16,062 nt of DNA, from NCBI GenBank assembly GCA_024741835.1, contig JAENRP010000210.1, positions 58,741 through 74,802 on the forward strand, in the 5' to 3' direction. Positions 8,816-16,062 of the stretch are shown piece after piece. Within the stretch, counting starts at the first letter, position 1, and each line of letters opens with the position of its first letter. The notes beneath the pieces were generated by a model. The model saw nothing but the letters and a program-made list of their open reading frames with translations. It searched no databases and was not told the origin of the DNA. The DNA is from Diplocarpon mali. Taxonomy: Eukaryota; Ascomycota; Leotiomycetes; Helotiales; Drepanopezizaceae. The translations under genes and the position numbers were made by a program.

Positions 8816-9760
8816 CTAGTATTTGATATAGCCTCCTTTAGCTGCGGTCACTGCTGTATATCCATTTAGCATTTCCTAATCAATCTTCAATGCTCTCAAT
8901 TGTTATCGATTCCCACGCGTCTTATACCACTCCCTGTAGTCTTTTAAAAAAGCGATATACCTTGGGGTACTGCGTATAAATATGGTCTTTGATTTCCTCT
9001 TCAGCCTCGGTAGGGGTTGAATCAGGACTATTCGAAGGCTAAAAGATAGGGTAATTTTAATTGCTTTGAATACAGATTGTATGTGCTTGAAAGCATATCA
9101 TTTTGCATTATCTTACTGAAATCGAAGGTTAGGGTGCTCGAATAAAAGCTCTTGAACTAGAAGAATGATAACTCCCAAACAAGAACCTTGCTTAATTGCC
9201 TCTTAATCCTTCCTAAAACAAATCTTTATACTGGCTATTTCTCCCTAGCAATGTACCTTGAAATACCATCCGGTTTTCCTCTTGTATTGATCTGCATAAT
9301 CATTATTATATAGCTCTTCTTCTCTTATCTTTCGAGTAATCCGATCTTTTATATGCCTCTCGAGTTAAACCCAAGATTCGTCACTCTAGTAGAAAGAAAA
9401 CGACTATCCTTCGGTCTGATCTTTGCGCTCAAGTGGCTATCATAATCACTGAACTGTATTCGTTGAGTACGGACCGATTGTATTATGCAACTTATTAGGC
9501 GAAGCCTTCTTTCTTAAACGCTATACAAATAGCGCGTATTCTTTAGTCAAATCCTAGAATAGAAGGAGTAACGGCCTATTAAGTACGTCGAGCCTTACTT
9601 GAAGAAGTAACCCATTTAATAAAGCATTTGCGTCAAGGAGTGTTCAGAGTTGCTTTTCGGCTATGATATCGCTTATATTAGAGTCACTCGAGAGGCGAGA
9701 GCGTATTATACTTCACCTGGAGTCCAATTTGTATACAAGGCCATCTGATCTTAAGTCTAG
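8816..9760 (-). pseudogene. Decayed Tc1/mariner-type DD34E transposase
   Basis: Read on the minus strand, N to C: KATLNTP and RKC (about 9627-9657), FIKWVTSSSKARRT (9582-9623), ILGFD and AFKKEGFA (9498-9560), then after a frameshift PLERKDQTEG and SDESWV (9368-9385), RHIKDRITRK, YADQYKRKTGWYFKVHC, FEHPNLRFQ-stop-DNAK, KHIQSVFKAIKIT; after another shift PSNSPDSTPTEA (from 9038), IKDHIYTQYPKVYR, WESITIESIED (8883-8915) and AAKGGYIKY followed by TAG (8816-8818). This order and these motifs match fungal Tc1 transposases. Catalytic Asp codons are at 9380-9382 and 9110-9112 and Glu at 9006-9008; the last two lie 104 nt apart, one base short of D34E. About twenty in-frame stops, often where Trp or Gln/Arg is expected, show long inactivity and fit RIP. 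I found no terminal inverted repeats. The N-terminal limit is uncertain. Confidence 0.88.
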
Positions 9761-10205
9761 CCGGCGTCCAAGTAAAGAGTATAAGCCCTGAATCGATCGT
9801 CCTGTGTTAATTGACACAGCGTATATAGCATAGGAACTCGATATATTGATTCTACAATAAATTGCGACAGGTTCTCGTGTAAAAGCGGCAGATTCGCCTT
9901 CATCGTCCGTTATCCCTCCCCCCCTTGCGCAATGGAATCTTCTCGTGCGACACACCGACGCCACGTCTTTGATCCTTTGGGTATGTGCCATAGTATCTTT
10001 TTGCAGTCGGCGTCCCTCACCTCCCCTCTCTGCAAGCAGCAGGTTGTCCTCCTTCTACCTCAACGCTCGCAGCTGTGCAGGAAGGCAACGCGTGATGGAC
10101 TTTCTAGAAGGGCGCTAGAAGATCGCCAGGTGCAGGGTCCACTGCAGAGCAGCACTAGCCGTATGCGGGCTGCGCTCGCAGCGGAGGCAGACTGGGGAAG
10201 GTTGG
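9761..10205. other. No supportable gene; possible 5' remnant of the Tc1 element
   Basis: Minus-strand residues RSIQGLYSLLGRR and LRSDGLVYKLDS (about 9716-9800) could be the transposase N-terminal helix-turn-helix. A plus-strand ATG at 9932 follows a C-run and opens 115 codons into the minisatellite; nothing supports it as a gene. Confidence 0.3.
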
Positions 10206-10337
10206 CCGAATATGTATGCCCGAATATGTATGCCCGAATATGTATGCCTGAATATGTGTGCCTGAATATATATGCCTGAATATGTATGCCTGAATAGCTC
10301 TGCCTGAATAGCTCTGCCTGAATAGCTCTGCCTGAAA
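10206..10337. repeat. 14-bp minisatellite, nine units in three variant blocks
   Basis: GAATA recurs exactly every 14 bases from 10208 to 10320 and ends in a partial unit at 10334. Units 1-3 are of type CCGAATATGTATGC, units 4-6 CTGAATATRTRTGC, and units 7-9 CTGAATAGCTCTGC. Because 14 is not a multiple of three, all three minus-strand frames stay open across it and encode the same 14-residue cycle; I treat those ORFs as by-products, not genes. Confidence 0.95.
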
Positions 10338-10339
10338 AG

Positions 10340-10900
10340 GGACTTGACCGCACGACAAACACCACATGAGAATACATCCAACCTTGCCAGCCCGCCACGA
10401 CCCCGCCCTCGTGCACACGCAAGCACCGCGTCGCCGTACGCGCCCGTGGTGGAGTACCCGCGCCAGGCTGCGACTTTGGAAGTGGAACGAGGGTCTTCGA
10501 GGGGAGAGAGGCCGAGAGGTGTAGCACGGAACTGATACCAGAGTGATATTACAAGCTTCCAGCTACGCCGAGGGGTTCTCATCAATATTTTCCTACTACG
10601 TAGGATATGCAAATAGCTAGACTTTGTCTAGCGAGTAGGGATTCCATATACAGGCTAGGACACCCCTTTCGTACTGTGCCGAGTGGGCTCTCCAGGGCTC
10701 CATACTGTTGATGAAAGCTTGTAAAATTGGAAAAGGAGAAGGCATAGCACCTGCGGAATAAGGGCTGTGGCCTTAGGAAAAACAGAAGGTCATGAGGTCA
10801 AAAGGTGCTGTATAGTTTCAGAACCAATACAGCACGTTGATCTCCCCGCTAGAAATTCACGAAAGAGGAATGCTACTGGGAGCACGCTCAAATCCCCTAA
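10340..10900. other. No supportable gene
   Basis: Holds only frames running out of the minisatellite and the hairpin at 10805-10835. No RNA gene is seen. Confidence 0.4.
10805..10835. other. Perfect 9-bp inverted repeat (hairpin)
   Basis: GTGCTGTAT (10805-10813) and ATACAGCAC (10827-10835) flank a 13-nt loop. No T-run follows directly. It could be a protein-binding site, a small RNA hairpin, or chance. Confidence 0.55.
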
Positions 10901-12030
10901 CGTAAGCAGCCCCACCCAACTCCCCCCCCCCAAGCCATAGCCAACCGCAAAGCCCCGGAGAGCATTTGAGCTTTCCAGCCGAGATGGAGTAAGATGATGA
11001 TATACACCGGCAGGGGGGCGCAGCGGTGGGGACGCGGAGATGAGCGTCCCAATCTCCCAGCTCCCCGCTCCCGGGATGCGCAGCTCCAGAGTCGTATCCG
11101 AGGTTCGGGTTCTGGAGGTCGGATGTGTAGATCGGGGAGGGCGTGACGGGATTGGCAGGGCAGGGGACGGCAAGTCCAGGCTGGCATCGTAGCAGGAGAG
11201 GGCAGTTTAGCCGAGGGGGGAAGCAAGTCGGCCCACAGCCGGGTAAACAAAAGCCCCCGGCACCAGCGGCGGTCTTCCCTCGCCCCGAAACCCGGCCAGC
11301 AGCCAAAAACAAAAGGGGGCAGATGTTTCCCCCTCCTGCGGCGGAGGGGGGTAGCGCGCCAGGTTCCTCCCCCGGCGCGGGCAGGAAGCTGGACACCCGC
11401 CCGGTCGAGCTAAGCGAGCAGCAGCGGCCCGGGGTTGACTCAACTCCCCCCCCCCCTCGGCCCGCAAGGAGGGACCGGGAGCAGAGCGGCGGTTCGGCCT
11501 CCCTCGGCAGAGAGGCCGGGCCCGGACGGGCCGGCTCGAGCATCTCCGCGCGGGCGCGTCGGTCCAGCCGCGCTCTGCCCGGGGAGGAGGCGAGACGAGT
11601 CGGCGCGCGAGGTACCTGGGCAGACGAGCGGTCCTCCTCCAGAGAGGAGCGACGGTGGGGGAAGGGCAGCCCAGCTGGGAACACGCACAGCCGCGGAGAA
11701 GGGGGGAGAGAGAGAGACAGACGACGAGAGAGACAGACGACGAGAGAGACAGACCAAGTCCGAGACGCAAAAAGGCCACACCACCAGGGTCAGGCCGGTC
11801 CCTTGAGAACAAGGGACCAGGTCTGTGGCTCCCGAGCATTCGCTCGCCTTGCTCGCGGGCCGGAGCTGTGAGATTGCGGAACCTCTCTCTGCTTCCTACG
11901 AGGCAGCGAGTCGAGTCCTCGGGGGGGGCGGAATCCGCGTGTGTGTGAGGGCATCGGCCTGCCTCTGCGCCTGCCTCTGCAGCCCGCTGGGCAAGGGGGG
12001 AGGGGGGGGGGGGGTTGCTGAATCCAAGAG
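10900..12030. other. GC-rich homopolymer-rich block
   Basis: C11 at 10922-10932, C11 at 11446-11456, G8 at 11921-11928, and G6-A-G13 at 11995-12014, together with the 16-bp repeat. Frames of up to 275 codons are open on both strands at once and are low-complexity. It may be a promoter/leader region or a gene-free GC-rich spacer; the G runs could form quadruplexes. Confidence 0.45.
11710..11754. repeat. 16-bp tandem repeat, 2.8 copies
   Basis: GAGAGAGACAGACGAC at 11710-11725 and 11726-11741, then a 13-base partial copy. It sits in a purine-rich stretch of the plus strand (pyrimidine-rich on the minus strand). Confidence 0.9.
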
Positions 12031-12589
12031 GGACAGCCAGAGGTGGCCATGGTCATCTTCCACCACCTCCCCGGTTCAGGTTTGACTCTGGGGCAGTGGC
12101 AAGGGCGGGCGGATTGACATGGAGACCGGGGAGGGCGTACTAGGTTAGGCAAACCTTAATCCCGAGAACGAGCAAGAGGAAGATACGAGATGAGAACTTG
12201 GTTCAAGCTGGACTATCAGACGGGAAGAAACTTTATTTGATTTATTTTGGTATCACTCCACCCCGACACCATAGCCAAAGTGTATTATAGTAGACCCTGA
12301 AGAGAAACAGCCACAACCTCCACCAGACACATACCAAGGCGCCAGAGGACGGCAGTGGTCTAGAGAAAAGGATGGGGCCAAGTATTGTCAATCATGTAGT
12401 AGTTAATTACACACTAAGAACAAAGGTGCGAGGGAGAAACAAGCTGCTCCTCATCCGATCCAACCCCGGTCAGAGATGGCTGGAGCGGTAGAGATGGGGT
12501 AGGTGGAGAAAATTATCTGATCCAGGCGAAGGAAACAAACGCGGAGCAGTTGTGAGGAAGATGCAGGCGTGAGAGAAGAAAGCACACGT
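12030..12589 (-). other. 3' flank of PMA, no gene
   Basis: Roughly 560 bases between the PMA stop and the GC-rich block. The part nearest the gene (12250-12589) is probably 3'UTR. I see no codon-like frame on either strand and no RNA gene. Confidence 0.4.
12232..12246 (-). terminator. Candidate poly(A) signals of PMA
   Basis: Two AATAAA hexamers on the minus strand (12241-12246 and 12232-12237) lie about 344-358 nt after the PMA stop codon. This would give a 3'UTR of roughly 370 nt. Fungal poly(A) signals are degenerate, so this is a candidate only. Confidence 0.35.
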
Positions 12590-15500
12590 CTACTCGTCCT
12601 CCTCGGCCTCGGTCGCCTTGGGGCTGAGGAACCATCTGGTGCCGCCCGTGACGTCGTCCTTCTCGTGCGCCAGAGACACCTTGCTCAGGTGCGAGAGGAT
12701 GTTCTCCATCTGGGTGTCCGCACGGCTGCGCTTGGCGCGGCCCAGGTTGTCCAGCCAGGCCATCTTGTTCAACAGGTAGTAGGCGATCGCGATGACGATC
12801 GAGACCCCGATCGAGTAACCCCAGACGATGACCACGGTGACGATGGACGTGCGTCCGTCGCCCGAGAGCAGCCTGTTCTGCGTGACCGGGGAGGAGGGCT
12901 CGCCGGCTCCGCCGGTCAGCCAGCCGAAGACGCAGAAGAGCGTGGACAGGACGTCGACGCCAAAGATGGCGCCGACCAGCTGCCACGAGGGCCAGGTCTC
13001 GCCACCACGGGTGACAAAGATGAGCCAGTTCTCGGTGAGGGAAACCTCGAGGAAGAGTATGCCCTGGATGGAGCCGAAGTTCTCGATGATACCGCCGTTG
13101 GGGAGGAACAGGGCACCGCGAATGACCCAGGTGCCTAGGGCAAGGAGTATGCCCAGGACGACGGAGATGATCCAGATCTTGGGCAGCTGCCACTCGACGG
13201 GGCGCTGCTCAAAGTGGGCGTTGTCGTAGGCGACGGCAATGGTGGCCAGATCCGCGAAGAGGGCGAGGAAGACGATGAGCTCGGCCCGGATGGTCTCGTT
13301 GATGATGATCATGGAGGTGACCAGGTAGATCTCCAGGTGCAGGCAGAGCGCGATACGGTACTGGATGTAGGCCTTCATCCGTTGGAAGATCTGGCGGGCG
13401 ATCTTGATGGCGGAGACGATGGTCGAGAGACCGGGGGCGAGGAAGACGATATCCGACGCGGCTTGCGCGGCCTCGGTGGCACCTTCGACCGCGATACCGC
13501 AGTCGGACTTCTTCAGGGAGGGGGCATCGTTGACTCCGTCGCCAGTCATGGCCGTCAAGTGTCCACGCTGCTGCAGCATCTCGACGACCTGGTACTTGTG
13601 CTCGGGGAAGACTTCGGCGAAACCGTCCGCCTTCTCGACGAGGTCGTGCTGAGTCGTGCCGGAGAGGCCACCGTGGATGAGCTTGTCCGAGTTGTAAACC
13701 TTGGTCCCGAGAGCCAGCATCTTGCAAGTCTCCTTGGCAATCGCGATGGCGTCGCCAGTCAACATCTTGACGGAAAGACCGAGGACCTGGGCTTCAGCGA
13801 TGGTGGAGGCGGTATCCTCGCGGGGAGGGTCGAACATGGGGAGCATGCCGAGCAGTTGCCACGGGCCGTTCCCTTCCTGGACCGCAACACCGAGAGAGCG
13901 GAACCCACGACGAGCAAACTCCGTCGTCTTGGCCTTGTACATGTTCGCGTCCTCGACGGAGCACTCGGAGAGATTGAGGATAGCCTTGGGGGCGCCCTTG
14001 GCGCAGGTGTAACGGATGCCATCCTTGACGACGATGGATGTGATACGCTTGGAGACGGGGTCGAACGGGGTGAACTTCTCGGTCCTCCAGCCCTGGGACA
14101 GGATCTCCTTGGCTCTGGGGTAACGCTTGAGGGTCAAGATGGTGACCTTATCAATCGGATCGAGGGACTTGACATTGTGCGAGGACGCGAGGGCCGCGAC
14201 AGCCATCATCCAGTTGACATCGACTCCATCGGCCACGAAGGGCTCACGAATCGACAGCTGGTTTGCAGTGAGCGTACCGGTCTTGTCGGAGCAGAGAACA
14301 TCGACACCCTACAATCGCGGTCGTCAGCATGTCAATCCAGCACACTGTTTCGAGTGGGGGGGGGCCGGGTTGACGCGGTGGGATGAACCAAGTTGCCCAA
14401 GCGCCATCTCCACCCGGCAGACGCGAGCCCGGTGCACCGAGCTAGCCCAGGTCGTCGCGACGGGTCAGATCGGGGGGCTCGGGCCCCGGGCAGACTGCGC
14501 GGAGCACCCCACCGCGAGGGGGAAGGGGGGGCCGAGAGACTGCATGGATCAGGTGGGCACGGGACTTACAGCAAGCGACTCGATGGCCGTGAGCTTCTGC
14601 ACGATGGCTTTCTCCTCGGCGAGATAGGCGGCGCCGACAGCGAGCGTGGTGGTCGTCACGACCGGCAGACCGACCGGGACACCAACGATGAGCAGGATCA
14701 GGGCGTAGTGGAGCAAGGTGTTGGAAGAGTCCTCGGGGGTGGCGAGCTCCAAGTGACGGAAGAAACCACCGATCCAGGACGCGAGGATCCAGCCGACGAC
14801 CAGGACCAGCAGCGACGTACCGATCGAGTTCATGATGGCCTTGAAATGCCCCTGATCCTGGGCGCCGGTCACGAGGGCCGCGGTGCGTCCGACAAAGGAC
14901 ATCTTGGCCGAGTGGGTGATGATGGCGTAGGCCTTGCCCCGCTTGCACCCGGTCGTGTAGTAGATGACATCGGCCACGTACTTGTCGACCGCGAGGGACT
15001 CTCCCGTCATGGCGGACTGATCAATGGCCAGCAGGGCGTAGCCCGACCCGTGCTTGTGCTCGTGCTCGTCGTCGTCCTCGCCCTTCTCCGCGGCCGACTC
15101 GCCGGCCTGGGCCTCGAGTTCACGCAGGTACTCGGCGTAACCGTTGGGGTTGTCGTAGGCCGAGATGATGCGGGCGTCACCGGGGACGACTTGGCCATCC
15201 TCGATGATGATCTGCGGCCGGGTCAGAATGATCATTGGGTAGACGAGTGGCGCCGTGAGGTCCGGCGAGGGGGCAGGTGGGCCGACTTACAATGTCACCG
15301 GGAACCAACTCGCGGGCCTTGATCTCCTCCTCGACCCCGTTGCGAACGACGGTGGTGCGCATCGCGATGTCACCCTTCAGACTAGCCACCACGTCGGCGG
15401 CCTGCTTCTCCTGGTACCAACCGACAACGGCATTGAGCATTAGAATTCCGATAATCACCCCGAAATCGATCCAATCGCGCAGACCAGCCGCGAGAAGGAC

Positions 15501-16030
15501 AGCGATCTCCATTACTGCGAGGGTTAGCCGATGCTGCTGCTGCGGAGAGAGCGCGCGCAGTGGCTTCGACCGGGGAGCCGATTGACCCTCGCGCAGCGCA
15601 GGGCAGGTCAATTGGCCTTGGGGCGATGGGGGATCTCGGGCTTACCATAGAGGATAGGACCGGTGAAGAAGCCCAAAAACTTGTAGAAGAGGTTCTCCTT
15701 CTCCGTGGTCAACTCGTTGTAGCCGGTCTTCCTGCGTCGCAACTCGACCTCGGCGCTCGAGAGACCCTGCTTCCAGTCGGTGGTCAACCACTCCTCTGGC
15801 GCGTCGAAGCTGCCGTCGGCGCCCAAGGTCTTCTTGGAGCCGAACTGGTACCACTTCTTCTTGGGCACATCGTCGTAGATGGAAGCCGTGACCGAGGCGC
15901 GGCGGCCATCGCGATAGTTGGAGATGTACTTGACGAGATTACCGTACTCTCCTAGGTCGGCGTCGTTGGCAGTGGCATCGCGCTGGAAGGCCTTTTCGGC
16001 ATCGCCGTTCTCAACGTCCCGGGAAGCCAT
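12590..16030 (-). CDS. PMA: Plasma membrane H+-ATPase (P-type IIIA), four exons
   Basis: Proton-pumping ATPase of the fungal plasma membrane; it builds the electrochemical gradient that drives nutrient uptake. I join exons 15646-16030, 15291-15514, 14570-15211 and 12590-14308 (2970 nt, 989 aa plus TAG); each junction is GT-AG and keeps frame. The start ATG has A at -3 and G at +4. Visible marks are M1-M2 (about 122-163), the actuator TGES at 272-275, M4 GVPVGLP at 380-386, the phosphorylation motif DKTGT with Asp425, KGAP at 521-524, TGDA at 601-604, TGDGVNDAP at 672-680, and M5-M10 (about 731-930) with Arg735 and Asp770 at the places of yeast Pma1 Arg695 and Asp730. It is longer than Pma1 (about 920 aa) because of an acid/His-rich insertion (about 223-262) and a C-terminal tail. 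From memory it resembles the divergent second Pma paralog of filamentous ascomycetes more than housekeeping Pma1. Family assignment is near certain; paralog and symbol are not. Confidence 0.96.
14309..14569 (-). other. PMA intron 3 (261 nt, unusually long and GC-rich)
   Basis: Donor GTAAGT, acceptor TTGTAG, CTGAC branch-like site. It is phase 0 and joins AIESLA to GVDVLCSDKTGTLT, so it lies eight codons before the catalytic Asp. Its length and C-runs are unlike the 79- and 131-nt introns of the same gene; retention would stop translation after six extra codons and lose the phosphorylation site. Confidence 0.92.
15212..15290 (-). other. PMA intron 2 (79 nt)
   Basis: Donor GTAAGT, acceptor CCGCAG, CTGAC branch-like site just upstream of the acceptor. 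It is phase 0 and joins ELVPGDI to IIIEDGQVVPGDARI, matching the actuator-domain order of the family. It is the first AG usable after the branch site. Confidence 0.92.
15515..15645 (-). other. PMA intron 1 (131 nt)
   Basis: Donor GTAAGC and acceptor CGCAG; a CTAAC branch-like site lies about ten bases before the acceptor. The intron splits a Val codon (phase 1) between the GFFTGPILY end of exon 1 and MEIAVLLAAGL of exon 2, which is continuous in the protein family. Read-through would meet a TGA 12 codons into the intron frame. Confidence 0.92.
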
Positions 16031-16062
16031 CGTTAGTTGAGGTGGGTGGCCAAGAGGGGGGG

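Noticed and set aside
9981..10006. Possible GTATGT-GCAG intron in the frame beginning at 9932
   Set aside because: 26 nt is too short for a fungal spliceosomal intron.
10060..10612. Minus-strand frames of 155-165 codons with FRHTYSGIH repeats
   Set aside because: They are the translation of the 14-bp minisatellite, which is open in all three frames; flanks show no coding character.
10857..11684. 275-codon minus-strand frame
   Set aside because: Low-complexity Pro/Gly/Ser/Arg sequence in GC-rich DNA where both strands are open at once.
11143..11871. 242-codon plus-strand frame
   Set aside because: Low-complexity and overlaps the previous frame on the other strand; includes the 16-bp repeat.
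12569..13138. 189-codon plus-strand frame
   Set aside because: Antisense shadow of the PMA 3' coding region.
13214..14386. 390-codon plus-strand frame
   Set aside because: Antisense shadow of PMA exon 4 and intron 3; its Gly/Asp/Val-rich composition comes from the GC-rich third positions of the real gene.
14393..15322. 309-codon plus-strand frame
   Set aside because: Antisense of PMA exon 3 and both flanking introns; no motif.

Overview
The window looks like a piece of a filamentous ascomycete (Pezizomycotina) chromosome. The evidence is a fungal-type plasma membrane proton pump with short GT-AG introns carrying CTAAC/CTGAC branch sites, pyrimidine-rich leaders, AT-rich stretches, and a Tc1/mariner relic full of C-to-T-type stop codons (RIP-like decay). 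Gene density is very low: I can support one protein-coding gene, one tRNA gene and one transposase pseudogene.

Layout. 1-4130: no supportable gene; an 8-bp tandem repeat (1137-1176), two promoter/leader-like segments (about 1270-1392 and 1700-2060), and an AT-rich block with a diverged 80-bp tandem duplication (2840-3195). 4133-4334: a minus-strand tRNA-Pro(TGG) locus with upstream TATA-like sequence, a usual 15-nt anticodon-loop intron and a T5 Pol III terminator. Its T-loop is interrupted by 56 nt that begin GTAAGC, contain CTGAC and end TATAG, so they look exactly like a small spliceosomal intron. 4340-8815: no convincing gene; AT-rich decayed sequence (6530-7670) beside a GC-rich island (7820-8270). 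8816 to about 9760: a decayed Tc1-type DD34E transposase on the minus strand. 10206-10337: a 14-bp minisatellite with three ordered variant blocks. 10900-12030: GC-rich, homopolymer-rich DNA without a credible gene. 12590-16030: an intact four-exon P-type IIIA H+-ATPase gene on the minus strand (989 aa), with its 3' flank to about 12230 and only 32 bases of 5' flank inside the window.

The observation most worth following is the tRNA-Pro gene: removing the 56-nt GT-AG segment restores a perfect T arm and a fully paired acceptor stem. The features do not form one pathway or operon: a housekeeping-type ion pump borders a repeat- and relic-rich, gene-poor region. I found no defence system, biosynthetic cluster or intact mobile element.
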